From assembly GCA_963662155.1 (NCBI GenBank), contig OY759269.1:15968763-16032762 (forward strand): a DNA stretch of 64,000 nucleotides, read 5' to 3'. Shown piece after piece: positions 1 through 13,868 of the stretch; positions within the stretch are counted from its first letter, which is position 1; each line of letters begins with the position of its first letter. Source of the DNA: Lamellibrachia columna (lineage: Eukaryota > Annelida > Polychaeta > Sabellida > Siboglinidae). The notes beneath the pieces are model-generated. The model saw only the letters and a program-made list of their open reading frames with translations, ran no database searches and was not told the DNA's origin. A program made the translations under genes and the position numbers.

Positions 1-1836
1 AAAATGGTGTTTAAGCAAACTATGTGGAGGGTTTATAGGCGTACCAGAAAGGATGAAGACTATGCAAATTACAAAGAGGCACTTAACCTAGCTATAACTG
101 AAATTAGAAAATCTAAAAGAACCTTTGAACAAAAATTGGCAGGTAATATAAAAAATTACAGCAAGAGTTTCTATGCTTATGTCAGGAGTAAACAGAAAGT
201 TCGAAATAAGGTCGGACCATTTGAAAACAACAGGGGAAACATAATTTCAAATGGCAGAGGTCCTAAATGAGTATTTCAGCTCAGTTTTTACCACAGAAGA
301 TATCAGCTCACTTCCAGTTCCATTTACCAAATTTGAGGGCAATAAATCAGAACATTTAGGGCAGTTATTTGTAACTCCTGAAATTATAGCAAAGAAAATT
401 AATAAGATGAAAGATAATAGACCACCTGGAGTTGATGGGATACCAACAAAACTGCTTAAGGAAATTGTTGAGCAAATTAGTACACCACTTGCAAAATTGT
501 TTAACTTGTCACTAGAAGAAGGAATAGTTCCTTCAGAATGGAAAAAAGCAAACATTACGCCGCTATTAAAGACGGGATCGAGGAACAAGCCAGAAAATTA
601 CAGACCAGTGAGTTTAACATCAGTTGTATCTAAATTACTCGAAACATTAATTAGAGACCACGTGGTGGAATTCCTAGTAAAACAAATTAATAAATACATC
701 TCAACATGGGTTCCTAAAAGCAAGGTCATGTCTAACCAATCTCTTATGTTTTTTTTTAAGAAATTACAAAGTGGGTAGATGACGGGTCACCAGTGGATGT
801 TGTCTACTTAGATTTTCAGAAAGCTTTCGATAAAGTGCCACATCAAAGATTGTTACTTAAACTAAAAGCCCATGGTATAGGTAATGATGTAATCAACTGG
901 ATAGAAAAATGGCTTACACACAGAAGACAGACAGTAATAGTAGATGGTGAGATTTCAAACTGGAAATCTGTTTTGAGTTGGGTACCACAGGGATCAGTAT
1001 TAGGCCCTATACTGTTTTTAATATATATAAATGATTTGGAAGATGACATATCTAGCAAAGTACTCAAATTTGCAAATGACACAAAAGTATTCAGAAAGGT
1101 TACCTATGATCTAGATAAATTAGTTAAATGACAAATGTTATTCAATTTTGGGAAGTGTAAATGCATACACATAGGACATGGCAACATGGACGAAGACTAT
1201 AAAATGGGGGGTGCTGTACTAGGTAGAACTACACAAGAAAAGGACTTAGGAGTAACATTTAGTGCTGACATGAAAGTTTCAGAGCAATGTGGGATTGCTG
1301 CTTCGAAAGGAAATAAAATTCTAGGGCTAATTAGGAGAACTATCACGTATAAGGAGAAACAGCTAATTGTACCCCTGTACAAAGCAATAGTTAGACCACA
1401 TTTGGAATATTGTATTCAAGCATGGAGGCCATATCGTAAAAAGGACATAGACAAGCTAGATAGAATACAATGAAGAGCAACTAAAATGATTCCAGAATAG
1501 AGAGACCTTAGTTACGAAAGTCGCTTATTACAATGTGGTTTGACAACACTAGAGACCAGGAGACTAAGAGGAGACGAAATAGAAGTGTTTAAAATAGTGA
1601 ATGGTTATGAGGATGTTGAAAGGTATATGTTCTTCAAACTTCAAAGCAGTAGAACCAGAGGACACAAAGCAGCATTAGTTAAGGAGCAGTGTAGGTTGGA
1701 CCTGAGAAAGTACTCTTTCTCACAGAGGGTGATAAATGAATGGAACAAACTGCCAAATGATTGTGTTAATGCTAGTAGTGTGAATATGTTAAAAAATAGA
1801 ATTGACAGATATATGATAAGAGCAGGCTACACATAG
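1..1836 (+). mobile_element. Non-LTR retrotransposon (LINE), jockey/CR1-like, decayed
   Basis: Successive reading frames (4-270, 251-778, 793-1131, 1135-1473, 1540-1836) together read as one reverse transcriptase, so at least four frameshifts or stops break it. Motifs in order are KKANITPLLKTGSRNKPENY near 540-600, VYLDFQKAFDKVPH near 800-840, VPQGSVLGPILF near 980-1010, and a C-terminal LYKAIVRPHLEYC-type block near 1375-1415. The catalytic F/Y-A-D-D box reads FANDT (codon 1075-1077), so the first catalytic Asp is Asn. The element continues past the left edge and no endonuclease is visible. The family is inferred from motif style. Confidence 0.88.
4..1836 (+). pseudogene. Reverse transcriptase pseudogene of the LINE
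   Basis: Coding remains of the LINE above. The fingers and palm regions are recognisable, but the frame changes near 260, 780, 1133 and 1475-1540. A TGA at 1471-1473 and a TAG at 1498-1500 lie between the last two blocks. Loss of the first Asp of the ADD box would by itself abolish polymerisation. Codon use is AT-rich like the surrounding DNA. It is a dead copy. Confidence 0.85.
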
Positions 1837-3322
1837 ATGATAAAATTGTTGGACTCTGGATAAGCCAATGGCTTCCTTGTCCACTTGCTATCTGGAACTT
1901 GTTGTTTGGGATGGCAATCTTGTTAAATCTTGTTAAAGTGTACACATATTCACAGTTCACTGTTTCGTAAATCCATGCATGTGTAAATGTGTGGATTTCA
2001 CAGCCTGATATACAATATTTGCCTGATCTAGACATGCCAAAATTTCTAGTGAAGCTGTCATGCAAAGTTTATTCCGGATGTCGATCCTCTTGGCTGGAGT
2101 AGCTGTTGCAGCGCATAATCTTCACGAAAGTCACTGGCCCTACAATGATACAACATTTTTGATTGATAGTTTTCTGTGATTTTGCAACTGATGTGTGAAA
2201 TATTAGTTGTTACTGTATGTATATTTACTACAAGGTATGGTCAAGGAATCATTTCTATCCAGTTTACAAATTAGAGTGACACTAGCAGTTAGGAATGTAA
2301 AATAGTAAAATTATTAGTTATTACCGTTTGCATATTTATTACAAGGTATGGTTATAGGAAGTAACTCGAACTTGTCTAGTTCTAGTACTCATTGTTACAC
2401 TGTGTAACAGATGGATATCAATATTGATGGATATCAATATTGTTCATTGTCGCAGGTCAAATTAAGTGTAAAACATTTACATATGTGTACAATCAGCCCA
2501 AATGAGATCTGACTGATTGAAACTTATATGTGTTGCAGGCAGTAGACAACCAAAACATGTTTATAATGTAATTTAACCAAACAAAATGCATACTGTACAC
2601 ATGCACGAATTGGCCACCATTAATAATTGACTATTTTAAAAGCAGCCTTGTCACCATCGTAGAATTTTCAAGTTAATGCCATGTTTTAAATTAGTTGTGT
2701 TGTTAGCACTGGCATATCAAATTGACTAGGGGATGGCATAGGTAACTGAAGTGTATTTTGCGTATTGTTGGGGCATGACAATTGTGAGTTGAAGTCACGT
2801 TCATCAGGAAACTAAGGCAAATTTTTGAACAACAATGCCACGTACTAATATTTGGAGAAGCCAAAAAAGTTGCTCATCTGCCCCTGATATATCCCTGGGT
2901 GCAACTGCCATCCTGTTACAGGGCCTATGATTGTTGGTAAATATCTGTGAAATTGATTTCAGTAGCGTCATTGTAGTTTTGTGAAAGGCAATACTGATCC
3001 ATTGTTATTTCTTATTTAATTAGGCATGTTGAGAAATATTATTATCTTGTTAACAAGTAATACTTGCCATAATTGTTATTGTTATGCTTATTTCATAATT
3101 GTCTGTAGTATTGCACAGGGAGGAAAGTGTATAGCATCCACTCATTACCACCATTCCCTCCCTAACATACATATACACAGTAGACATCTAATGTAAGTGG
3201 ATCAACCAATCAAGTACAGTTAAAATCAGACTCTTACAGGGGTTATGATTTGTGAATGATTTTCATAGAAAATCAAGTTCTCAGTGCAACTTCGCATCGA
3301 TGGTAATAAGCATCACACACGG
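1837..3322. other. Non-coding AT-rich stretch, no gene seen
   Basis: About 1.5 kb with no plausible coding region and no clear mobile-element ends. A short repeated phrase (TTACTACAAGGTATGGT near 2225 and TTATTACAAGGTATGGT near 2336) shows a small local duplication of about 110 bp spacing. Confidence 0.5.
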
Positions 3323-3330
3323 TACACATC

Positions 3331-4736
<1,406 letters not shown>

Positions 4737-4917
4737 TACACATCCATGTGCACAAACACAATGGAATGTAATGTGTCTATACATGGGCCACCCTTAATAT
4801 TTTGTATCTGCTTTTAATTGTAAGTTGTGGAACTAAAGTTCTATCATGACAGTAATATCCCATTTAGTAGTTATATCAATGTAATGGCAGTCAGTGTTTT
4901 TGTTAATACATAGTGGT

Positions 4918-5109
4918 TCAAGCAAATGGTAGTATGATACTGCTGATAATGCAGTGAGCCTCATCAACTACAATTGTATATAGTCTCTCCTGAAAAAGCT
5001 CATCTGACATGATAACCCTCCACTGTCCTGCAAACAATGCTTCGGGACTCAGTAGCATAATTGGAAAGTCCCCCAGTTTCACCCTTTCCCTTTTTTCTTT
5101 CATATTCAA
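4918..5109 (-). pseudogene. RecQ-like helicase fragment, array copy 1
   Basis: The minus-strand translation has the middle of a superfamily 2 helicase core: PIMLLSPEALFAGQW (motif Ib-like), then about 20 residues later YTIVVDEAHCI, the DEAH-type Walker B box of RecQ proteins. It is about 50 recognisable residues of a family normally over 400 long. Downstream the frame runs into non-homologous sequence, and the upstream helicase motifs are not adjacent. It may be an exon of a spliced gene or a fossil; nothing supports expression. Confidence 0.75.
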
Positions 5110-5290
5110 AAGATGCTATTAAAATAATATATCGGCATCTAGACTGCCGACTGAAGTACAATGTCAATAAGCAGACAAAAGCTATTGACGCAATAGTTGC
5201 TTTTGTCACTGGGCAAGTACAAATTCACTGTGCAGCTGTCATGCATGTACAGTGCATGCGTGTTTATAATACCATGTTAATATTTGTATA

Positions 5291-5359
<69 letters not shown>

Positions 5360-6411
5360 ACATGGCCTGCATACAATTACACAAAATCAAATCAATTACG
5401 TTTCGTTTTTCATTTTAATTACACTATTCCTGTTTCAATTACAATTACAGATGCGTTATATGCATCTCCCCACAGAAAGGCACATATATATGTAAAAATG
5501 GCACGCATTAAACAATGAAAAAAAGGCACATTTGAGCATGGTAAAATTAAGATTAATCTAACTTTTATTTCTAAACTTCAGGAACAAATGTACATCTGAA
5601 TTGAAACAAATAAGAAAAAACAAATTGAATTAGAATTGAAGTTGCAAAGTGAGGTGCATTCAGTTGAAGAGATACATTTTTCAAAAACTGAGTTTAGTTT
5701 CTGCAAATTGAATGCCCCTGAAGTCATAAAGAAGTGCTCAAATCAGAAAAATTTATACTACATGTAGTTGCAAGTTCAGGCCATTGTCCATTTGTTTGTT
5801 TAGTCAAGCATAGTGAAGTGTCATTCATCAGTTAGCCATAACATGTCTTTGTTGCACTCACAAAGGGCAGTGCCAAGAATGGCTAGCTTCTGAATAAGTA
5901 TGGTGACAATAAAAAAAAAAATTCATAATGGTGTTCTGTCACATTTATTTTGGATATCTTTTGCCAATTTGGGAGAAATTAAAGACATGACTTTCTCCTA
6001 CAATATAAATTAAATGAGATAGAACACCATCCGGAAATGTTAGTGTTGTTTACCTAATAAAGGACTGTAATTGATTGTAATTGATTGTAATTGAAATAAA
6101 TTTTCAATTATACAAAATATAACAATTACAATTACAGCTCAAATTTGAAACCATAATCAATTACAATTACAATTACACAATTTTGCTGTAATCAATTACA
6201 ATTACAATTACGTAATTGGACCCAGCCCTGTACACATCCATGTGCACAAACACAATGGAATGTAATGTGTCTATACATGGGCCACCCTTAATATTTTGTA
6301 TCTGCTTTTAATTGTAAGTTGTGGAACTAAAGTTCTATCATGACAGTAATATCCCATTTAGTAGTTATATCAATGTAATGGCAGTCAGTGTTTTTGTTAA
6401 TACATAGTGGT

Positions 6412-6603
6412 TCAAGCAAATGGTAGTATGATACTGCTGATAATGCAGTGAGCCTCATCAACTACAATTGTATATAGTCTCTCCTGAAAAAGCTCATCTG
6501 ACATGATAACCCTCCACTGTCCTGCAAACAATGCTTCGGGACTCAGTAGCATAATTGGAAAGTCCCCCAGTTTCACCCTTTCCCTTTTTTCTTTCATATT
6601 CAA
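6412..6603 (-). pseudogene. RecQ-like helicase fragment, array copy 2
   Basis: Same translation as the copy at 4918-5109, duplicated with the array unit. The DEAH box is retained. Confidence 0.75.
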
Positions 6604-6784
6604 AAGATGCTATTAAAATAATATATCGGCATCTAGACTGCCGACTGAAGTACAATGTCAATAAGCAGACAAAAGCTATTGACGCAATAGTTGCTTTTGT
6701 CACTGGGCAAGTACAAATTCACTGTGCAGCTGTCATGCATGTACAGTGCATGCGTGTTTATAATACCATGTTAATATTTGTATA

Positions 6785-6849
<65 letters not shown>

Positions 6850-7901
6850 ACATGGCCTGCATACAATTACACAAAATCAAATCAATTACGTTTCGTTTTT
6901 CATTTTAATTACACTATTCCTGTTTCAATTACAATTACAGATGCGTTATATGCATCTCCCCACAGAAAGGCACATATATATGTAAAAATGGCACGCATTA
7001 AACAATGAAAAAAAGGCACATTTGAGCATGGTAAAATTAAGATTAATCTAACTTTTATTTCTAAACTTCAGGAACAAATGTACATCTGAATTGAAACAAA
7101 TAAGAAAAAACAAATTGAATTAGAATTGAAGTTGCAAAGTGAGGTGCATTCAGTTGAAGAGATACATTTTTCAAAAACTGAGTTTAGTTTCTGCAAATTG
7201 AATGCCCCTGAAGTCATAAAGAAGTGCTCAAATCAGAAAAATTTATACTACATGTAGTTGCAAGTTCAGGCCATTGTCCATTTGTTTGTTTAGTCAAGCA
7301 TAGTGAAGTGTCATTCATCAGTTAGCCATAACATGTCTTTGTTGCACTCACAAAGGGCAGTGCCAAGAATGGCTAGCTTCTGAATAAGTATGGTGACAAT
7401 AAAAAAAAAAATTCATAATGGTGTTCTGTCACATTTATTTTGGATATCTTTTGCCAATTTGGGAGAAATTAAAGACATGACTTTCTCCTACAATATAAAT
7501 TAAATGAGATAGAACACCATCCGGAAATGTTAGTGTTGTTTACCTAATAAAGGACTGTAATTGATTGTAATTGATTGTAATTGAAATAAATTTTCAATTA
7601 TACAAAATATAACAATTACAATTACAGCTCAAATTTGAAACCATAATCAATTACAATTACAATTACACAATTTTGCTGTAATCAATTACAATTACAATTA
7701 CGTAATTGGACCCAGCCCTGTACACATCCATGTGCACAAACACAATGGAATGTAATGTGTCTATACATGGGCCACCCTTAATATTTTGTATCTGCTTTTA
7801 ATTGTAAGTTGTGGAACTAAAGTTCTATCATGACAGTAATATCCCATTTAGTAGTTATATCAATGTAATGGCAGTCAGTGTTTTTGTTAATACATAGTGG
7901 T

Positions 7902-8093
7902 TCAAGCAAATGGTAGTATGATACTGCTGATAATGCAGTGAGCCTCATCAACTACAATTGTATATAGTCTCTCCTGAAAAAGCTCATCTGACATGATAAC
8001 CCTCCACTGTCCTGCAAACAATGCTTCGGGACTCAGTAGCATAATTGGAAAGTCCCCCAGTTTCACCCTTTCCCTTTTTTCTTTCATATTCAA
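7902..8093 (-). pseudogene. RecQ-like helicase fragment, array copy 3
   Basis: Same translation as the copies at 4918-5109 and 6412-6603. The lack of differences among the three shows the amplification is recent. Confidence 0.75.
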
Positions 8094-8274
8094 AAGATGC
8101 TATTAAAATAATATATCGGCATCTAGACTGCCGACTGAAGTACAATGTCAATAAGCAGACAAAAGCTATTGACGCAATAGTTGCTTTTGTCACTGGGCAA
8201 GTACAAATTCACTGTGCAGCTGTCATGCATGTACAGTGCATGCGTGTTTATAATACCATGTTAATATTTGTATA

Positions 8275-8355
<81 letters not shown>

Positions 8356-9060
8356 ACATGGCCTGCATACAATTACACAAAATCAAATCAATTACGTTTC
8401 GTTTTTCATTTTAATTACACTATTCCTGTTTCAATTACAATTACAGATGCGTTATATGCATCTCCCCACAGAAAGGCACATATATATGTAAAAATGGCAC
8501 GCATTAAACAATGAAAAAAAGGCACATTTGAGCATGGTAAAATTAAGATTAATCTAACTTTTATTTCTAAACTTCAGGAACAAATGTACATCTGAATTGA
8601 AACAAATAAGAAAAAACAAATTGAATTAGAATTGAAGTTGCAAAGTGAGGTGCATTCAGTTGAAGAGATACATTTTTCAAAAACTGAGTTTAGTTTCTGC
8701 AAATTGAATGCCCCTGAAGTCATAAAGAAGTGCTCAAATCAGAAAAATTTATACTACATGTAGTTGCAAGTTCAGGCCATTGTCCATTTGTTTGTTTAGT
8801 CAAGCATAGTGAAGTGTCATTCATCAGTTAGCCATAACATGTCTTTGTTGCACTCACAAAGGGCAGTGCCAAGAATGGCTAGCTTCTGAATAAGTATGGT
8901 GACAATAAAAAAAAAAATTCATAATGGTGTTCTGTCACATTTATTTTGGATATCTTTTGCCAATTTGGGAGAAATTAAAGACATGACTTTCTCCTACAAT
9001 ATAAATTAAATGAGATAGAACACCATCCGGAAATGTTAGTGTTGTTTACCTAATAAAGGA

Positions 9061-9789
9061 CTGCACATTAAAAAATGGTGGTCAGGATTTGTCACACATT
9101 CTCCTGTTGGGTGCTGACATTTGTAAAATATAGGAAAAGTGAAAGTTTAAGGCTGAATTATTCTGAAAGTATATCAACTATAAGCCTACTAATAGGTTAT
9201 TTCCAGTATCCCTGCCAATAGGTGATAGCAATTTGGACATTGAATTGTAACACAAAAATGAAATACAGACTGCTGAAATCCTCGCAATTTTGTTAAAATG
9301 TTCTTTTCCATTTTTCTATGACTTGACTTCTATGACTATCATTCTTGAATTTTGCATGGATAACCTGTACCAATATGTCTACATATTCAGCACATTTCAG
9401 ATTGGTAGCTTGTAAACTTGTCAAGTTAGAAGCACCTGAAAAAAGATCAAAATAGTGGGTGCGTTTTTGGGCACTTTCACATTACAGACACAATTTGCAT
9501 GTAAATGCTTATTTCTTTTGCTGAAGTGCTCAGGTATAGCTATTAATCATCGGTTAAAATTTAAGCAAATCCTGAGGCATCTACATTCAGTATGGGAAAA
9601 TAACCGGTTTTGTTTACATACAAGAGAAAGGGTACAGAGAGGAAACATTAGCTATTTTCGGTTATTCGCGTTACATTTATGGGGGGGGGGTCTATTTGGC
9701 TGAGAGCTACATCAATACCATATCATATTAGTAACTGCAGTACCAATGGGTGTACCATGTAGGTACTAGGTAAACTAATTAGGAAGTAA
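9061..9789. other. Non-coding stretch right of the array, no gene seen
   Basis: Unique AT-rich DNA. An open frame at 9455-9703 has no recognisable motif and ends in a G run; I do not regard it as a gene. Confidence 0.45.
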
Positions 9790-9793
9790 TATA

Positions 9794-10748
9794 GGGGCTT
9801 TCATGTATACCAACACGTGACGTCACATTTGCACATGCGCAGTACGCTGGCTGGCAAAAGCCGCAAACCAGCTGAGCTTTTCTTTAACAGATCTTAGGCA
9901 CATATCTTTGCTATGCTCCAGCAAACACGAATGACTACTGGGCTAAATACGCCAATATTTTAGATCCCAGTGCGAGGGAATGTTATAATCAAAAACTAGA
10001 GCACGTTGACGGTTTAGTAAGTTACCAGATCTGTATTTTGTTCAAAACGGGTGGTAGAACGACCCAGCCTTAAACGTTCGGCATTACGCGATCAACAAGC
10101 CTGAAATGTTCAGCCGAGAGTCTGTGAAATCACTCACTAGCACAGTTGTATAATAAATATTAAACTTTGTTTCATAACAATAAACGGTTTAACGATTTTG
10201 TTAGCCAGAAAACAACGTTCATGTATTTACCATGAATGGGGTCAATGCAGCGGCAGCGCAGAGCCAGCGTCGTGGACGTGGTCCTAGGGCAAGACTAGGC
10301 CGGCTTTGGAAGCCGGCTATTTTTACAGGGTTCAGAAATTACAAGCATTTCCTTTTTCGGCGTTCATTCTGCTTTAATTTTATATAACAGCTGCCAACAG
10401 TCATGGATGGAATATATCCATTGGTAATGTTAACCGTTAATAGCAGTTCAAAGTTGAAATGTCGTCCACAAACACGGTCGTTTAGCAATGTTTACATCTG
10501 ATCGTTTTTCCTCTTTTGGGATGCGATGAAACGACAATGAGCCGTCCACGCAGCGACTAGTACATCCCACAACAACACAGGACACAACCAGGATTTCGAA
10601 GGTGTGTGTCAAAACGCATCAAATGCAAAATATAAGAGAAACACAACCAGCAAAATACACTGAAACAATGGAGGCATCTGGTCGTCTTGCCAGCCAGTGC
10701 CGCCAGACGATCACGTGATTAGGCGCGTGATGTCACCGTGAAAGCCCC
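9794..10748. mobile_element. MITE-like non-autonomous DNA transposon (955 bp)
   Basis: The ends are GGGGCTTTCA and TGAAAGCCCC, with looser inverted similarity further in (CTGGCTGGCAA near 9848 against TTGCCAGCCAG near 10689). Both sides have TATA (9790-9793 and 10749-10752; the last base is shared with the next element). It is non-coding. TGACGTCA-like words near both ends resemble those in the neighbouring ISL2EU element. The superfamily is uncertain. Confidence 0.72.
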
Positions 10749-10892
10749 TATAGAGGGTGTTTAATGACGTCAGCACTATGCGTGCACACATGCGCCGGCG
10801 GCCATTTCGGATTACAAGCCAACCTCGTGCCAAACCATTGTGAATGTGCAGTGATCCAGTAAATTGTTTTCTTTGTTGTTGAGAATCGCAGT

Positions 10893-13090
10893 ATGGCTAC
10901 AAATGCAGGACCCAAGGTGGCCAAACAACCGTATGTTGACACCTTAGATCTGTTGAGTAGGCAGAGGTATTTGGAGAAATTACGAATCGTTGATGTAGAT
11001 CCGTATGCGTTGCCAAATTCAGCATGGTCCAAGAGTGAGACAAGCTTCCCAGCAGTGTCCTACCCAGACATTGTAAATTATTTGATATTTACAAAGAGTT
11101 TCTACACAATGGAAGACATGAAGACGTGGAAAAGCCTAGAGGCCTACAATCAGTTGACGTCTGGTTGGATCAGCGATGTAGCGGTTTTTGTGAAAAATGG
11201 CTATCACATTGTACGAGCGAAGGTATGATTGTTTTGAACTTTTTCGTAAGTTTAAATTTTTAGGTAGGCCTAGCATAGGCTATGGCTTGTGCTATGACTA
11301 TGTCGTATGAAATGTTAAGGACATGTAAATGCAAAAATAATGTAGGCATTTTTTATTAATTCATATTTGTTTATATTATTATATTTTCTGATAATTTTTT
11401 TTATTAATTCATATTTGTTTTATATAACCATGAATAGTAGCCTTATGTCTATGCACCAACTAGTGTATACTGAGGATAATTAAGTAAGTGTATTATTAAC
11501 CACGATTGTAGACTTTTAATTTTGTCTGTATCAGGTATAACATTTTTTATTTTTCTAAATTTAGTTGGCATCATGCTCATATTCTGCAATCTGTTTCACA
11601 GGTCCTTCATTCGCAGAGACTTCGTGAAAAGCCGTTGCAGCCCTGGATCATCGCAGAAAAAGCTGGGACTATCTGCATCGCCCATTGTGACTGTATGGCA
11701 GGGTTGGGCGAGGCTTGCACACACATTGCCACACTTCTCTTTGCGATAAACACCGCCGTGAAGATCCGTGACAGCAAAACCGTCATTCAAGAGCCAGCCT
11801 ATTGGCTTCTGCCAGCGACCCACAGAGAGGTTGGCGATATTGATTTCACGTCGGCGCTGACAAAGAAAAAGAAATTGGACGAAGCAATTGCCACTGGATA
11901 TCCAGTGTCATCCCGCATTCGTCAGCCAAGGAACGTTCCTGCGCCAAGTCCTGCTGAGCTTGACATTTTTTTTCGTGGACTCAGCCTTGGTGACACAAAG
12001 CCTGCGTTGTTGTCTCTGGTGTCACCATACAGCGATGGGTTTGTTCCCAAACAGGCCCAAGTAGCATTTCCTGCACTGCTTCCAGATTTGTACAAGGAAG
12101 ACCTGTACAAGCAGCCATTCAATGTCGTCCTGGGAAAGTGTTCGTCTGTTGTGCTGGATGTCACGCAACAACAGACTGAGGCAGTGGAGATGGCAACAAG
12201 GGCTCAGGCCAACTCGCGACTGTGGCCGAAGTTCAAAGCTGGCAGAGTCACAGCATCACAATTTTATAAAGTGTGCCATACAGACCCTTCACAGCCAGCA
12301 CCGAGTACCATCAAGGATATCTGCTACCCGGACAGACACCTCAGTACGCCAACCATACGATGGGGCATCAAAAATGAAAAAAATGCGAAGGCAGCTTATC
12401 GTAAGAAAATGGCTGCACATGTGAACTTTTCGATGCGGAACTCCGGGTTTGTGATCCACAGTGCATACCCAGAGATTGGGGCCTCTCCTGATGGAATCGT
12501 CCGATGTGACTGCTGTGGGGAAGGCAGCCTTGAAGTGAAGTGTCCCGTCTTGGAGGTTTGCTACATAGAATGAAGACCTGCTGAATGTGAAGGAAGGTGT
12601 GACGTGCTTAACTAAGGATGACAGTGGACAGTTGCACCTGAGAAAGACACACGCTTACTACCACCAGGTGCAATGCCAGCTGTTTGTGTGTGGCCACTCT
12701 TATGGAGACTTTGTTGTGTGGACCCAGAAGTCCTATCACTGCGAGCGGGTTGTCAAAGATGAAGTTTTGTGGGAGGAAATGTTGCCCAAAGCCCGCCATT
12801 TCTTTCAAGTAGGTGTGCTACCAGAGCTGCTTGGCAAGTGCTACACCCGTCCTCCTCTGGTGGCCTGTCCAGTGAACGCGGTCAGTGTGGACAGCAGTGA
12901 GAAGCCACAAGCACTGTGGTGCTACTGTCAGAAGGAGGAGTCTGGTGACATGGTAGCATGTGACAGTGGAAGCTGCCAATTCGAGTGGTTTCATTATATG
13001 TGTGTAGGCGTGCTGTCCGAGCCGAAGGGAAAGTGGTTTTGCCCTGAATGTCGAAAGGACAAGCGCAAGCAGAAGATGCAGAAACGCTGA
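10893..13090 (+). CDS. SWIM / YqaJ nuclease / PHD-finger protein of the ISL2EU element
   Basis: This is a spliced gene. Exon 1 is 10893-11222 and ends AAG before GTATGA; exon 2 starts at 11602 after TTTCACAG, and both junctions are phase 0. After the join comes a SWIM zinc finger (CDCMAGLGEACTHIA, near 11687-11732). Next is a YqaJ/lambda-exonuclease-like domain with FKAGRVTASQFYKV, then SPDG and LEVKCP near 12487-12545, which supply the acid and E-x-K residues of the PD-(D/E)XK fold. HAYYHQVQCQLFV follows near 12651. A PHD finger ends the protein (WCYCQKEESGDMVACD to WFCPECRKDK, about 12916-13062). A one-base shift near 12569-12573 breaks the frame inside the nuclease domain. The expected role is an element-encoded exonuclease or recombinase; the PHD finger suggests chromatin binding (inference). 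Confidence 0.82.
11223..11601 (+). other. Intron of the YqaJ-family gene
   Basis: It starts GTATGA, ends CTGTTTCACAG and is AT-rich. Removing it joins two coding blocks in phase 0 and restores a continuous protein from exon 1 into the SWIM finger. Confidence 0.8.
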
Positions 13091-13178
13091 CTGTATATTG
13101 TTAACATAGCAATGTGATCCTACAAAGGCACTGGCACATACAGATATCCAAGAAAAAACAAAAAAACTAAAACAAATA

Positions 13179-13250
13179 ACATGTCTGCAGTTTTTCAGTT
13201 CACATGAAAATCCTAGCTGCACTGATGAGTCCTGGAGGGACGAAACATGT
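13179..13250 (+). ncRNA. Type III hammerhead ribozyme, plus strand
   Basis: All parts of the hammerhead are present in order. Stem III 5' strand is ACATG (13179-13183), with the GTC cleavage triplet ending at 13185. Stem I is TGCAG (13186-13190) pairing with CTGCA (13217-13221). Core CTGATGA is at 13222-13228. Stem II is GTCC paired with GGAC. Core GAAA is at 13242-13245, and stem III 3' strand CATGT is at 13246-13250. All three stems pair perfectly, and stem I can extend through an internal loop (TTTTCA with TGAAAA). Cleavage is predicted after C13185. It sits 90 bp past the nuclease stop codon. Confidence 0.93.
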
Positions 13251-13699
13251 TTACTTAATATCGGTGTAGTTGCTGTGTAGTTGTTGGTAGCAATAACTGG
13301 TAGCAGACTTGAGATCAATTGCATTATATCAATTCCACAGTAATTACAGCTTCCCAAAATATAACACATATTTTAGAGCAGCTTGTAAATGTAATTTCAA
13401 ACATAATCTTCCATTCAAAGTGTCAGTACATTTTATAGAAATAATTAAAAGTTTTAATTATAAAGTATTTGTCAAGTAAGCACACGTTTAATAAAAAAAA
13501 TGAGAAGCCAATACATTTTCACCAATTCCAAATATTTGTAAAAAAAACCACCAATTATGTAATTGGCATTTCAATTATAATGAAATTGAGCCCAAGTCTG
13601 GTTACTAGGGTATTCATGTATGACGGATATGTGAACAGAAGCTGTAAAATGTGTTATTGCTACCAACAGCTACATAGCACCTGCACTGTTAATAAGTAA

Positions 13700-13771
13700 A
13701 CATGTTTCGTCCCTGCAGGACTCATCAGTGCAGCTAGGATTTTCATGTGAACTGAAAAACTGCAGACATGT
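13700..13771 (-). ncRNA. Type III hammerhead ribozyme, minus strand
   Basis: This is the reverse-complement partner of the ribozyme at 13179-13250. On the minus strand it has ACATG with the GTC triplet (cleavage predicted between 13765 and 13764), stem I TGCAG with CTGCA, core CTGATGA, stem II GTCC with GGAC, core GAAA and closing CATGT. The stem II loop differs by one base from the other copy (TGCAG against TGGAG), which leaves the helix intact. It lies about 100 bp downstream of the transposase stop codon, in sense for that gene. Confidence 0.93.
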
Positions 13772-13868
13772 TTGTTTTTAGGTTTTTCTTGGATATCTGT
13801 ATATGCCATTTTCCCTTCAACTGTCATTCATTCGTACAACTACATGCCATCACATGCCATCTCATTTA

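Larger units (their letters stand above)
13133..13807. repeat. Inverted repeat between the convergent ISL2EU genes
   Basis: The arms are 13133-13297 and 13653-13807, nearly identical as reverse complements, separated by about 355 bp. They lie wholly between the stop of the nuclease gene (13090) and the stop of the transposase gene (13869), so each transcript would carry one arm in its 3' untranslated region, or both if it reads through. Each arm contains a hammerhead ribozyme motif in sense orientation for its own gene. Confidence 0.92.
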
